NCBI RefSeq assembly: GCF_000430805.1
Contig: NZ_AUMS01000015.1
Coordinates: 1-64,000, forward strand
Length of the DNA: 64,000 bases
Reading direction: 5' to 3'
DNA from: Chitinilyticum aquatile DSM 21506
GTDB lineage: Bacteria; Pseudomonadota; Gammaproteobacteria; Burkholderiales; Chitinibacteraceae
The notes below the pieces were generated by a model, which saw only the letters and a list, made by a program, of their open reading frames with translations, was not told where the DNA came from and made no database searches. Every line of letters begins with the position of its first letter. Position 1 is the first letter of the stretch. Positions 28,388-37,589 of this stretch are shown piece by piece. A program made the translations under genes and the position numbers.

Positions 28388-28469
28388 GGTGCAGGCTCGC
28401 TGAGTGTACAAAATGACACCGATGTTAAGGGGGGCTTTCGAGGCAGTCAATCCGTCTGCGTGCCGCGCA

Positions 28470-29231
28470 TCAGGAAAAATCATTTTTCCACTGGCGAAGC
28501 GCCAGAAAGACGTTCTCAGCCTGGGTATCGACTGCGCCATGCTGCCGCGCTGCCAGAATGACCGCAGCCCGGTCGAGGCGCAGGAACGGGTTGGTTGCGA
28601 GTTCTTCCGCCAGCGTGAATGGAACACTGGGTTGCCCGTTGGCACGCAGTGTGGCGACGGTGCGGCTGCGAGCGGTAATGGCCAAGTTGTCTGGTTCGAC
28701 CGCAGCGGCAAAGCGCAGGTTGGCTGCCGTGTATTCGTGCGTGCAGTAGACCTGTGTTGCTGCGGGCAGGTTAGCCAGTTTCTGCAGGCTGGCGTGATAA
28801 CTAGCGGCTGGGCCATCGAACATGCGCCCGCAGCCGGCACCAAAAAGCGTATCGCCGGAAAAAAGCATGCCGGTCGTGGCGCAGTAGTAGGCAAGGTGTT
28901 CGCGCGTGTGCCCCGGAACGGCGAGGACTTCCCAGTCCTGCCCGAGAAGGTTGATCGTGTCCCCCTCGCCTACTGGCGTGGTGACAAGATCAATTTCGCG
29001 CGGCCCATGCACCGGCAGGCCGGGCCGGTCACGGCACAGGGCCGGAACGCCGCCGATGTGGTCGGCGTGACGATGCGTGAGCACAATGCCTGCCAGGTCA
29101 AGCGAAGTTTCGGCCAGCCAGGCGTCGAGGGTCTCGCTTTCGCCGGGGTCAACGGCAATCGCCTGCCGGCTGTCGTGCAAAACCCAGATATAATTGTCCG
29201 AGAAAATCGGCAGTGCACTGATAGTCAGCAT
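28470..29231 (-). CDS. gloB: Hydroxyacylglutathione hydrolase (glyoxalase II)
   Basis: GloB hydrolyses S-lactoylglutathione to lactate and glutathione, the second step of methylglyoxal detoxification. The 253-residue protein shows the metallo-beta-lactamase motif THRHADH, a further His in VPGHTREH, the Asp in SGDTLFGAGCGR and the His in CTHEYT, so both metal sites look complete. The start MLTISALPIFSDNYIWVL is the family start; upstream codons lie in the divergent gene. Its start codon overlaps that of the yafS-like gene (CATG). Confidence 0.95.
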   Translation of the reverse strand: MLTISALPIFSDNYIWVLHDSRQAIAVDPGESETLDAWLAETSLDLAGIVLTHRHADHIGGVPALCRDRPGLPVHGPREIDLVTTPVGEGDTINLLGQDWEVLAVPGHTREHLAYYCATTGMLFSGDTLFGAGCGRMFDGPAASYHASLQKLANLPAATQVYCTHEYTAANLRFAAAVEPDNLAITARSRTVATLRANGQPSVPFTLAEELATNPFLRLDRAAVILAARQHGAVDTQAENVFLALRQWKNDFS

Positions 29232-29973
29232 GGATGCGATCCCGATGAATACGAAGCAGGCATTTGAACAGTTTGCCGACTGGCTGGCCACCCCGCTGGG
29301 GCAGTATCTGCTGCAGGCGGAGGCCGAGTGGTACGACCGCACCAGTACCGATATTTTCGGCTACAAGGCGCTGCAGTTTGCCCTGCCCGGTCTGGACGCC
29401 CTGCGGGCCAACCGGATCGTCTGGCATTGCCGCGCGGGAACGAGCGGTGATGTCGCCGTGCAATGCAGGGCTCATGCCCTGCCATTTGCCGAGCAGAGCC
29501 TTGATCTGGTGGTGCTGCCGCATGTGCTGGATTTTGCCGAAGATCCGCATGGTGTCCTGCGCGAGGTGGATCGCGTGCTGGTGCCGGAAGGACGTTTGCT
29601 GATCACGGGTTTCAACCCCTGGAGCCTGTGGGGCTTGCGCCGTTTGCAGCGCAAGGGAGAGGTGCCCTGGCAAGGGAATTTGCTGGCGCTGCCCCGTGTG
29701 AAGGACTGGCTGGCATTACTGGGGCTGGAGGCCGTGCGCGACGATTTCCTGTGCTATCGCCTGCCCGTGCAGCGCGGGCACTGGCTGGAGCGCAGCCGCA
29801 TTCTGGACTTGGCCGGTGATCGCTGGTGGCCGGGCGGTGGCGGTGTTTATTGCCTCGATGCGGTAAAGCGGGTGCGCGGCATGTGCATCATCGAGCCGCA
29901 ATGGCGCAGGGTTACTGCGTCGGGCGTGACGCCGGCTGGCGTTACCGAGCGAGTGTCAGGTTCTGATTTTTAG
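29230..29973 (+). CDS. YafS-like methyltransferase-fold protein
   Basis: This 247-residue protein resembles the class I SAM-methyltransferase-like YafS, which is also divergent from gloB and followed by rnhA in E. coli. The later motifs are visible (LPFAEQSLDLVVLPHVLDF, REVDRVLVPEGRLLITGFNP), but the glycine-rich motif I expected before them reads VWHCRAGTSG and looks weak, so catalysis is uncertain. The ATG at 29230 overlaps the gloB start; an alternative ATG at 29245 (MNTKQAFEQF) would leave a small gap. Substrate unknown. Confidence 0.8.
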   Translation: MDAIPMNTKQAFEQFADWLATPLGQYLLQAEAEWYDRTSTDIFGYKALQFALPGLDALRANRIVWHCRAGTSGDVAVQCRAHALPFAEQSLDLVVLPHVLDFAEDPHGVLREVDRVLVPEGRLLITGFNPWSLWGLRRLQRKGEVPWQGNLLALPRVKDWLALLGLEAVRDDFLCYRLPVQRGHWLERSRILDLAGDRWWPGGGGVYCLDAVKRVRGMCIIEPQWRRVTASGVTPAGVTERVSGSDF

Positions 29974-29986
29974 GTTTTGTATGGCA

Positions 29987-30034
29987 GGGTATCCTTCTGT
30001 AGCCCTTATGAATAATGACGTATATGGATATACC
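29987..30034 (+). repeat. GGGTAT-N5-TGTAGCC repeat, copy E
   Basis: GGGTAT (29987-29992), five bases, TGTAGCC (29998-30004), an AT-rich middle and a closing GGATATACCT that is an imperfect inverse of the start. It fills the gap between the yafS-like gene and rnhA, ending about 6 bases before the rnhA ATG. Confidence 0.5.
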
Positions 30035-30040
30035 TGAGTA

Positions 30041-30472
30041 ATGACTGAAGTCGAGATTTATACCGATGGAGCCTGCAAGGGAAACCCGGGGCCCGGAGGC
30101 TGGGGGGCACTGCTGCGCTGCAACGGGCAGGAAAAGGAGCTGTTCGGCGGCGAGGCAACGACGACCAACAACCGCATGGAGTTGCAGGCCGTGATCTCGG
30201 CGCTGAATGCCCTGACCCGGCCTTGCAAGATTGTGCTGTGGACCGATTCGCAGTATGTGAAAAACGGCATCCAGACCTGGATTCATGGCTGGAAGCGCAA
30301 TGGCTGGAAGACGGCGGACAAAAAGCCGGTGAAGAATCTTGAGCTGTGGCAGGCGCTGGATGCCGCTCAGGCGCGCCATGATATCGAATGGCGCTGGGTC
30401 AAGGGCCATGCCGGTCACGAATTCAATGAACGTGCCGACCAGTTGGCCAATCGCGGCGTTGATTCTCTATAA
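30041..30472 (+). CDS. rnhA: Ribonuclease HI
   Basis: RNase HI removes RNA from RNA-DNA hybrids. The 143-residue protein holds the four acidic catalytic residues in [35 protein letters not shown] and NERADQLA, and the basic [16 protein letters not shown] handle. Its stop overlaps the end of the convergent acyltransferase gene by a few bases. The neighbouring order gloB / yafS-like / rnhA matches E. coli, though dnaQ does not follow here. Confidence 0.97.
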   Translation: MTEVEIYTDGACKGNPGPGGWGALLRCNGQEKELFGGEATTTNNRMELQAVISALNALTRPCKIVLWTDSQYVKNGIQTWIHGWKRNGWKTADKKPVKNLELWQALDAAQARHDIEWRWVKGHAGHEFNERADQLANRGVDSL

Positions 30473-31309
30473 CGCTGAGTCGGGGTGCTGCATGCTGTGC
30501 CGCATTTCCTGTTCGATCAGGCGGGTGATTTCTTTGCGCGATTCCGGCAGGCCGCAGCGTGGCGACAGGTAGTCGAGCTCGGCGACCGTATAGGGCTCGC
30601 AGGCCAGTTGCCAGATGCATGACAGTAGCGAGACTTCGTCAATGTATGCCGCAGCCATGCTGCGCTGACCATTCTTGCTGCGGTATTGCAGCAGTACCGG
30701 CTGGATGATGATGCCGTGATCCAGCGCAGACTGGATCAGTCCGCCGCGAAATGGCTTGAGCGTGCTGCCGTCCGTGGTGGTGCCTTCGGGGAAAAAGGCA
30801 ACACAATCACCGGCTTTCAGGTGGCCGTCGATTTCCTTTTTCGCGTGGCTGGTTGCCCGGCGGCTGCCGCGCTCGATGTAGAGTGTGCCGGCAAAGGTGA
30901 CCAGCTTGCCGATCAGTGGCCAGTGGCGGATTTCCGATTTGGCTACGAAGCGACAGGGGGAGCTGCTGTTGATGACGAAAATATCGAGCCAGGAAATGTG
31001 GTTGGCAACGATCAGCCGCCCGGCGGTGTGCAGTTCTGCGTTGTCATGCAGGCCCCGCTCGCGCACACGAATATCCAGAATGTTGAGCAGGTGGCGGGAC
31101 CAGCCTTGCAGCAATTCGTTGCGTTCGGCTTGTGGCCGCTGTGCAAATTGCGAGCGGGTGAGCCACAGGCCTTTCAGCAGATGGAATGCCAGTCGCGCAA
31201 TCCGGAATATCGCCAGAGCATACTGACGGGGGCGTAGACGAGGCAATGGCTGGGCGGGGTGCGCAATATGCATGCCGGGTAGTTTACCGGCTTTGGCGTG
31301 GCTTGACAT
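30467..31309 (-). CDS. olsA: PlsC-type acyltransferase, probably OlsA
   Basis: The 280-residue protein has the lysophospholipid acyltransferase motifs NHISWLD (HX4D), [14 protein letters not shown] and [10 protein letters not shown], with an N-terminal hydrophobic helix. It lies 35 bases after an OlsB-type gene on the same strand; OlsB forms lyso-ornithine lipid and OlsA adds the second acyl chain, so that role is inferred from context. A general 1-acylglycerol-3-phosphate acyltransferase cannot be excluded. The start [18 protein letters not shown] was chosen over longer frames that run into olsB. Confidence 0.8.
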   Translation of the reverse strand: MSSHAKAGKLPGMHIAHPAQPLPRLRPRQYALAIFRIARLAFHLLKGLWLTRSQFAQRPQAERNELLQGWSRHLLNILDIRVRERGLHDNAELHTAGRLIVANHISWLDIFVINSSSPCRFVAKSEIRHWPLIGKLVTFAGTLYIERGSRRATSHAKKEIDGHLKAGDCVAFFPEGTTTDGSTLKPFRGGLIQSALDHGIIIQPVLLQYRSKNGQRSMAAAYIDEVSLLSCIWQLACEPYTVAELDYLSPRCGLPESRKEITRLIEQEMRHSMQHPDSAL

Positions 31310-31344
31310 GCTCTGACTCGTGGTAATGGTTGTCTGCCCGCACG

Positions 31345-32103
31345 TTATTCGTTGCGCAGGAAATGTCTGGCATAGCGCGGGTTCAGCCGACTCATGGGCA
31401 GAATCATCAGGAAATCTGCCGTATTGAAGTCCGGATCCCAGGCTGGTTCCCCGCACACCATGGCGCCTGCGCGCAGGTAGCCTTTGACGAGTGGAGGGAT
31501 ATCGCCGCTGGCCAGTTCCTGGCGCCCCGAGACGAGAGTCAGTGGGTGTCGCGGGAACACCCGCCACTCGATCGGTGCGTGGGCTTTTTCCAGCATCTGG
31601 TGGCGTAATGCCGTGGCCAGATGACCCCCGTCACGCAACGATACGCTCACACAGCCGATCAGGTATTCGTAGCCGTTTTTGTGCATGTAGTCGGCTAGCC
31701 CTCCCCACAGCAGGGCAATCGTGCTGCCCGAGCGGTAATCCGGATGTACGCACGAGCGGCCCAGCTCGACCATTTTGTGGCGCAAATGCTGCAGCCGGGT
31801 CAGGTCGAATTCGGTTTCGCTGTAATAGGAGCCTACCTTGCGGGCCTGATGGGGCGGAAGAATGCGATAGGTGCCCACCACTTCGCCGTTCTGCTCATCC
31901 TGTACCAGCAAGTGATCGCAGTAATTGTCAAAGAAATCCTGGTCAACGCCAGCGGTGCGGGAGTTCAGGCGTGCGCCCATCTCTTCGGCGAAAACCCGAT
32001 AGCGCAGAACCTGGGCTGCCCGGATTGCGTCGGCCGAATCGGCCAGGTAAGCGCGGAGCTGATCGTGATGACGGGGTGTGCGGGTTTGGTGCAGTTCCAG
32101 CAT
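31345..32103 (-). CDS. olsB: Ornithine-acyl[ACP] N-acyltransferase (OlsB family)
   Basis: OlsB links a 3-hydroxy fatty acid from acyl carrier protein to the alpha-amino group of ornithine. The 252-residue GNAT-like protein has the family features AQVLRYRVFAEEMGARL, YCDHLLVQDE, VVGTYRILPP and LGRSCVHPDYRSGSTIALLW. GAGGAGG stands 6 bases before the ATG, a strong site that fixes the start. With the acyltransferase downstream it should form the phosphorus-free ornithine lipid of the envelope, often important under phosphate limitation. Confidence 0.88.
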   Translation of the reverse strand: MLELHQTRTPRHHDQLRAYLADSADAIRAAQVLRYRVFAEEMGARLNSRTAGVDQDFFDNYCDHLLVQDEQNGEVVGTYRILPPHQARKVGSYYSETEFDLTRLQHLRHKMVELGRSCVHPDYRSGSTIALLWGGLADYMHKNGYEYLIGCVSVSLRDGGHLATALRHQMLEKAHAPIEWRVFPRHPLTLVSGRQELASGDIPPLVKGYLRAGAMVCGEPAWDPDFNTADFLMILPMSRLNPRYARHFLRNE

Positions 32104-32210
32104 GAATATCCTCCTCGTGGCGAGAAAGACAGTAGACGGCTGGCATGACGGCTTCATTGCGGCGCGGTGAAGCTATTGTTGCACCGGGAGGCAGAATCGC
32201 CGGCTGGTTG

Positions 32211-32981
32211 CTACAGGTTGCAATAACCCAGAGTGAACGCAATGTCCGTATCGATCTGTCGTGAGCGTTCTCCGGAGGTGGAGGGAACGATGAAGCGGAT
32301 GTTGATTGCGTAACGGTTGGCTGACAGCTCGGGAACAGCCGGAACGTCGGACGGAAGGGTAATCTTCAGCAACTGCACGGTCTTGCCGCCGGACATCTGC
32401 TGGAAGTTGCCCTGCTTGGCAACAAAGTGGCAAGTGCGGGCAGAGTCGCGCAGCAGTCGCAACACGATGTCGATGCCTTGCTTGATGGGGAGTAGCGGAC
32501 TCAGCCAGCGCTCCAGGTCGGCAATCCTGCGCTCGGGTGCTTGTTCTTGCCAGTAATGATAGGAAGGAAGGTCAAACTCGCTGGCGCCACCCGGGATGGT
32601 GACGCGCTGCTTGATGGCCATCAGCCAGTCGTTCTCGCGCAGATACTGGCCGAATTTGCCTGTCATCTCAAGCAGCCGGGAATGAGTACCTTCAATGTCG
32701 CCCAGAACGCGCTCCAGTGCTTCTTCCGAAATCTGCGGGTTGTTGCGCAGGGCGGCCAGTGCCTGGCGTTGCCGATCCAGCTCCTGGATCAGATCAGATT
32801 TGAGGTCGGCGCGGCTGGCGACTTCCATGATTTCAAAGATGCCCAGCAAGGCCGTGTGATGATCCTGTGCATGCGTTCTTCCGGCGTAACACTGCGTGCG
32901 CTCGTAAAGCTTCTCGAGGCGCAGCAGAGTGCGGATTCGTTCATTGACAGGAAATTCGTAACTGATCACGGGTGCAGTCAC
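32211..32981 (-). CDS. zapD: Cell division protein ZapD
   Basis: ZapD bundles FtsZ filaments. The 256-residue protein begins MTAPVISYEFPVNERIRTLL and includes the helical region (LGDIEGTHSRLLEMTGKFGQ) and beta domain typical of YacF/ZapD. It is 30 bases downstream of coaE, the usual partner. The small zinc protein gene yacG that follows in E. coli is not found in the 107 bases before olsB. Confidence 0.94.
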   Translation of the reverse strand: MTAPVISYEFPVNERIRTLLRLEKLYERTQCYAGRTHAQDHHTALLGIFEIMEVASRADLKSDLIQELDRQRQALAALRNNPQISEEALERVLGDIEGTHSRLLEMTGKFGQYLRENDWLMAIKQRVTIPGGASEFDLPSYHYWQEQAPERRIADLERWLSPLLPIKQGIDIVLRLLRDSARTCHFVAKQGNFQQMSGGKTVQLLKITLPSDVPAVPELSANRYAINIRFIVPSTSGERSRQIDTDIAFTLGYCNL

Positions 32982-33011
32982 CTAGGGTGGATGCGCAATT
33001 CTGCAGCAAGG

Positions 33012-33629
33012 TCAGGCATTTGAAAACCCATTCCTTACTTTGGCGGCGATTAAATAGCGGTCATGTAACGTTTTTATCTGTTTTGCAAGTTCAGGCAGGC
33101 TGCCGGTATTGAGAATCAGATCATCGCAAAGCTGTTGCCGTTGCTGCCTCGACATCTGATTCGCCATTATTTTTCGTACATCAGCTTCGCTAAGCCCACT
33201 CCGTTGCATGACGCGATGGATCTGTAATTCCTCAGGGCAGTCAATCAGCATTGTTCGCTGTGCCAGTGCCCGGAAATCCGCTTTTTCAAACAGCAAAGGG
33301 ACGACCACTATGCAATAAGCAGAAGTTTGGCTGCTTATCCAGTCGCGCATTTTTTGCAGGATCAGGGGGTGAAGGATGCTTTCCAGTTCCTGCTTGAGTT
33401 CCGGGTTCGAGTAAACGCGCCGCCTGGCAAAAGTTCTGTCAAGTGCGCCCTGCCCGGTCACCCAGTCTGTACCAAGCCGGGCAGCGATCTGCCTGGTCGC
33501 CATCGTGTCGTGGCTAGTCAGTTCGTGCGCGATGTCATCGGCATCCCGAACTGGTATGCCCAGTTCGGTGAACAGACGGGCTGCCGTTGATTTGCCGGAG
33601 CCGATTCCGCCGGTCATGCCGATGATCAT
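33012..33629 (-). CDS. coaE: Dephospho-CoA kinase
   Basis: CoaE performs the last step of coenzyme A synthesis. The 205-residue protein has the P-loop GMTGGIGSGKSTAARLF, the RDADDIAHEL dephospho-CoA site and the VVPLLFEK lid region. It lies 12 bases downstream of pilD and upstream of zapD; the pilD-coaE-zapD order is common in beta- and gammaproteobacteria. No strong ribosome site is evident, suggesting coupling to pilD. Confidence 0.96.
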   Translation of the reverse strand: MIIGMTGGIGSGKSTAARLFTELGIPVRDADDIAHELTSHDTMATRQIAARLGTDWVTGQGALDRTFARRRVYSNPELKQELESILHPLILQKMRDWISSQTSAYCIVVVPLLFEKADFRALAQRTMLIDCPEELQIHRVMQRSGLSEADVRKIMANQMSRQQRQQLCDDLILNTGSLPELAKQIKTLHDRYLIAAKVRNGFSNA

Positions 33630-33641
33630 CTGAGTCCAGTA

Positions 33642-34496
33642 TTAAATGGGGAAAACCAGTTGCTGGATCTGGGGGCCGGCAAACATTGTAATGATGCCAG
33701 CCAATGCAAGGTAGGGGCCAAAGGGAATGGGTTTGCTGAGACTGCGCCCTTTGCCAAGTGCCGTGATGATGCCGATGACGGCGCCGGAAAGAGAGGCAAT
33801 AAGCAGTATGCTGGGCAGACTCTGCCAGCCCAGCCAGGCACCGAGAGCTGCCAGCAGTTTGAAGTCGCCAAATCCCATGCCTTCCTTGCCAGTGGCCAGT
33901 CTGAATGCCCAGTAAACCGACCAGAGCAGCAGGTATCCGGCTACAGCACCTATTACTGCGCTGCTTAGCGAGGTATACGTATCAGATAGATTGAAGAGCA
34001 AACCTATCCACAGTAGTCCGAGAGTCAGGCTGTCCGGTAACAGGAAGCAGTCAAGGTCGATCAGCGTGAGCGCAATGAGTATCCATACGAAGAGAAGCGA
34101 ACCAAGCAATGCCGGCTGTGGCCCGAGGTGCCAGGCAAGCAGGGTGGAGGCACATGCCGTAATAAGCTCGACCAGTGGGTAGCGGGCAGATATGGGGGCG
34201 TTGCAGCTTCTGCATCGGCCGCGCAGCCACAACCAGCTCAGAACCGGGATGTTTTCGAGAGCGCTGATCTGGTGTCCGCACTTGGGGCAGGCCGAGCGCG
34301 GAACCATGAGATTGTAGCGGGGGGGCGCAGGGAGGGGAGTGCCATCGTCCAGATCAAGGCATGCACACTCATGGCGAAAGTCCTGCTCCATCATCAATGG
34401 AAGTCGATGGATTACCACATTCAAAAAACTGCCGATGCACAAGCCAAGTAAGCCTACAATTACAGGTAGGGAGAGGTGTGAGACTTCCATTAACAT
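33642..34496 (-). CDS. pilD: Prepilin leader peptidase / N-methyltransferase
   Basis: PilD cleaves and N-methylates type IV prepilins at the inner membrane. The 284-residue protein has the cytoplasmic zinc loop with two CxxC pairs (CPKCG, CRSCN), eight predicted membrane helices and the catalytic aspartates in LIDLDCFLLPD and GFGDFKLLAALGAWLG. The start overlaps the region after the pilC stop; ATGs at 34496 and 34490 follow each other and neither has a clear ribosome site, so coupling is likely. An ATG five codons earlier lies inside pilC. Confidence 0.95.
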   Translation of the reverse strand: MLMEVSHLSLPVIVGLLGLCIGSFLNVVIHRLPLMMEQDFRHECACLDLDDGTPLPAPPRYNLMVPRSACPKCGHQISALENIPVLSWLWLRGRCRSCNAPISARYPLVELITACASTLLAWHLGPQPALLGSLLFVWILIALTLIDLDCFLLPDSLTLGLLWIGLLFNLSDTYTSLSSAVIGAVAGYLLLWSVYWAFRLATGKEGMGFGDFKLLAALGAWLGWQSLPSILLIASLSGAVIGIITALGKGRSLSKPIPFGPYLALAGIITMFAGPQIQQLVFPI

Positions 34497-34497
34497 T

Positions 34498-35718
34498 TTA
34501 GACCGCGGCACCCATTTTAAAGATTGGGAGGTACATGGCGATTACAAGGCCGCCAATTAGTGTGCCCAGTACAACCATGATGATTGGCTCCATCAGGCTG
34601 GACATGGCTTCGACTGCATTGTCGACTTCCTCTTCATAGTAGTCGGCAACCTTGCCTAGCATCGAGTCGAGCGAGCCGGATTCTTCCCCAATCGAAACCA
34701 TTTGGAGAACCATGTTCGGGAAGACGTTGCTGTTTTGCATGGCAATTGTCAGGCTAGTGCCGGTGCTGACTTCAGACTGAATCTTCTTGGTGGCAGAGCG
34801 ATATACATAGTTGCCCGATGCGCCTCCTACCGAGTCAAGTGATTCGACGAGAGGGACGCCAGCCGCAAACATGGTCGCGCAGGTGCGAGCCCAGCGGGCG
34901 ATGGTTGCATTCTTGACGATTTCTCCGATGACCGGTAGTTTCAATAGCCAGCGATCCATTGCGATTTGTACTGTTTCACTTCGTCGCCACAGAGTTAAAA
35001 GCGCATAAATTCCGCCGCCAATTCCACCAAAAATCAGATACCAATAAGAAACAAATATGTCTGAAATTGCAATAACTACCTGAGTAGGTCCAGGTAAATC
35101 GGCTCCAAAACTTGTGAAAAGCTCTTTGAATGTTGGGATTACAAATATCATGATGATTGCTGTAATAACAAAGGCTGCAATCAGTACGGCAGAAGGATAG
35201 AACATTGCTGACTTGATTTTCTTCTTGACTGCCAGGATTTTTTCTTTGTAAGTGGCGAGTCGAGCAAGGAGAGTATCCAGAATACCTGCTTGCTCACCAG
35301 CCTGTACTAAATTGCAGTACAGCGCGTCGAAGTACTTCGGATGTTTTCGGAACGCTTGAGTGAGTGATGAGCCAGTTTCGATATCTGTTTTTATTTCCAT
35401 GAGTAGTTTGGTTACGGAGGGGTTGCTGTGCCCCTTGGCAACAATATCGAACGAAGTGAGTAAAGGGACGCCAGATTTCAGCATGGTTGCCAGTTGGCGA
35501 GTGAACATCGTAATGTCCACTTCACCAATTCTACCCCCTGCACTTATGCGCTGTTTTTTTACTCTGGTGACATTGATACCCTGCCGCCGCAACGTGCTGC
35601 GCACCAGGTTTTCACCTGCCGCGCGCATTTCCCCACGTACGGTTTTTCCGCCGCGATCCTTGCCTTCCCATAGGAAAGTAAACTCCTTGATGGCCGGTGC
35701 TTTTCTTGGGGTTGCCAT
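34498..35718 (-). CDS. pilC: Type IV pilus inner-membrane platform protein PilC
   Basis: PilC is the platform that couples the PilB motor to pilin addition. The 406-residue protein has two GspF domains (about 70-195 and 275-395) and three membrane segments (IAAFVITAIIMIFVIPTFKE, YWYLIFGGIGGGIYALL, IIMVVLGTLIGGLVIAMYLP). The TRQLATMLKSGVPLL and ARTCATMFAAGVPLVESLD repeats mark the two domains. AGGAAC lies 6 bases before the start; it follows pilB by 22 bases. Its coding sequence is more A+T rich than its neighbours in the 34900-35300 part. Confidence 0.96.
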   Translation of the reverse strand: MATPRKAPAIKEFTFLWEGKDRGGKTVRGEMRAAGENLVRSTLRRQGINVTRVKKQRISAGGRIGEVDITMFTRQLATMLKSGVPLLTSFDIVAKGHSNPSVTKLLMEIKTDIETGSSLTQAFRKHPKYFDALYCNLVQAGEQAGILDTLLARLATYKEKILAVKKKIKSAMFYPSAVLIAAFVITAIIMIFVIPTFKELFTSFGADLPGPTQVVIAISDIFVSYWYLIFGGIGGGIYALLTLWRRSETVQIAMDRWLLKLPVIGEIVKNATIARWARTCATMFAAGVPLVESLDSVGGASGNYVYRSATKKIQSEVSTGTSLTIAMQNSNVFPNMVLQMVSIGEESGSLDSMLGKVADYYEEEVDNAVEAMSSLMEPIIMVVLGTLIGGLVIAMYLPIFKMGAAV

Positions 35719-35740
35719 GTGTTTGTTCCTGGTTTTGCGG

Positions 35741-37441
35741 TTATTCGTTGGTGCAGGCCATGACTTCTTCGAGCGAGGTCATGCCTTGACGTACTTTCCA
35801 TAGGCCGGACGCTCGCAGGTCGCGTACACCCTCTCGGCGTGCTTGATCTGCAATGTCAATGGCGTTCCCTTGTTGCATGATGATGCGGTTCATTTCGTCT
35901 GAAATGGGCATGACCTGATAAATGCCTACACGGCCTTTATAGCCAGAGCCTTTGCAAATGTCACAGCCAACCGCTCGATAAGGGGTCCACGAACCATCCA
36001 ACTCATCTTCCTTGAAACCAGCCTGCAGCAATGCTTCGCGCGGAATGTCGGCGGGAGCTTTGCAGCTGCAGAGGCGCCTGGCAAGGCGTTGAGCGGTAAT
36101 CAAGATGACAGAAGAAGCAATATTGAAGGGGGCGACACCCATGTTCATCAGTCGGGTGAGTGTTCCTGGCGCATCGTTGGTGTGAAGGGTAGAAAACACC
36201 ATGTGGCCTGTCTGTGCCGCCTTGATTGCGATATCTGCTGTTTCGAGATCTCGGATTTCCCCGACCATGATGACATCGGGGTCCTGACGCAAGAATGCCT
36301 TTAGCGCGGATGCAAAGGTCAGGCCGGCCTTGTCATTGACGTTGACCTGATTGATGCCTGCCATGTTGATTTCGGCGGGATCTTCGGCTGTCGAGATATT
36401 GATGCCTGGTTCGTTCAGAATGTTGAGGCAGGTATAGAGAGAAACTGTCTTGCCTGAGCCGGTTGGCCCGGTAACAAGTACCATGCCGTAAGGACGGTGA
36501 ACCGCGTTCAGTAGCGCTTCTTTCTGGTCGGGTTCGTAACCGAGGGCGTCAATTCCGAGTGTGGCGGAACTGGGATCCAGAATCCGCATACAAATTTTTT
36601 CGCCGTGCAGAGTCGGGAGTGTTGAAACGCGGAAATCGATTGCGCGATTCTTGCTTAGGACCAGTTTCATCCGGCCATCCTGCGGGATGCGCTTTTCCGA
36701 AATGTCCAGCTTTGAAATGACCTTGATCCGGGAGGCGATTTTTTCCTTGATGGCCAGTGGTGGTTGAGCAATCTCGCGTAGTACCCCATCTTTGCGGTAA
36801 CGGATGCGGTAAAATTTCTCGTAGGGCTCAAAATGGACGTCTGACGCCCCTTCCTGAATTGCGTCCATCAGCACTTTCTGGATGTACTTAACAACGGGGG
36901 CATCATCGACGTCGGCATTTGTCGCGTCGGCCGCCTCTTCTTGCCCACTGTTCATTTCCAGTGATGCTTCGTCGACCATCAGGTCTTTCAGTTTTGCGCC
37001 ACTGGCTTCGATCAGCCGATCAAGCAGAACTGCAAGCTTGTCGTCTTCGACAACAATCGGTTCGACTTGCAGGCCACTCTGGAATCTAACTTCTTCAATC
37101 GCCTGAAGGTTGGTGATGTCCGAGATACCAATGAATAGCTTCGTATTGCCGCGCTTGTAGAGCGGGACAATGCGCTGCGATGTCATCAGCTTGTTGTCGA
37201 GTGCACCTGCCTGGATATAACTTGGATCATATTGGGCAAGGTCGAGCAGTGGAAAGCCAAAGGTTTGCGAGGAAAATTCCGCGATTTCTGCCGCAGTCAG
37301 TTTTTTGCTTTTGCTGAGCTGCTCGATAAAGCTGATTTTGGATGCGATGGCTGCAGCCTGGAGCGCGTCAGCATCTGCCTCATTCAGGCGGCCGTGTTGA
37401 ACCAGAAGTCTGGCCAGGCCAGAAAGTGGTGCAGCGCTCAT
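35741..37441 (-). CDS. pilB: Type IV pilus assembly ATPase PilB
   Basis: PilB powers pilus extension. The 566-residue protein has an N-terminal MshEN-type domain (about 1-150), then the GspE ATPase core with Walker A (GPTGSGKTVSLY), Asp box, Walker B (DVIMVGEIRDLETA), His box and the zinc-binding cysteines (RLCSCKAP and VGCDICKGSGYKG). MshEN domains often bind c-di-GMP, which would connect pilus assembly to the c-di-GMP genes in this window (inference). It is first of pilB-pilC-pilD-coaE-zapD. Confidence 0.96.
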   Translation of the reverse strand: MSAAPLSGLARLLVQHGRLNEADADALQAAAIASKISFIEQLSKSKKLTAAEIAEFSSQTFGFPLLDLAQYDPSYIQAGALDNKLMTSQRIVPLYKRGNTKLFIGISDITNLQAIEEVRFQSGLQVEPIVVEDDKLAVLLDRLIEASGAKLKDLMVDEASLEMNSGQEEAADATNADVDDAPVVKYIQKVLMDAIQEGASDVHFEPYEKFYRIRYRKDGVLREIAQPPLAIKEKIASRIKVISKLDISEKRIPQDGRMKLVLSKNRAIDFRVSTLPTLHGEKICMRILDPSSATLGIDALGYEPDQKEALLNAVHRPYGMVLVTGPTGSGKTVSLYTCLNILNEPGINISTAEDPAEINMAGINQVNVNDKAGLTFASALKAFLRQDPDVIMVGEIRDLETADIAIKAAQTGHMVFSTLHTNDAPGTLTRLMNMGVAPFNIASSVILITAQRLARRLCSCKAPADIPREALLQAGFKEDELDGSWTPYRAVGCDICKGSGYKGRVGIYQVMPISDEMNRIIMQQGNAIDIADQARREGVRDLRASGLWKVRQGMTSLEEVMACTNE

Positions 37442-37589
37442 GCGTGTATCAACTCCGCTTTTTGATTTGAATGTTTGAGGCTTTATTTGTGTTGGGCACG
37501 ATAGGTTTATCGCTCAGTCTAGCAGATTGGTTTTCTTGCCGCATAATCTGCAGGTGGAGAAGGTGGCTTTTCGCTCTGTCTGTTGTCGC

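Noticed and set aside
28388-28894. A long N-terminal extension of mltD reaching into gloB
   Set aside because: It would bury the signal peptide and overlaps the conserved gloB coding region on the same strand in another frame.
32104-32210. A yacG gene after zapD
   Set aside because: The gap is 107 bases, too short, and no four-cysteine zinc motif is encoded on either strand.
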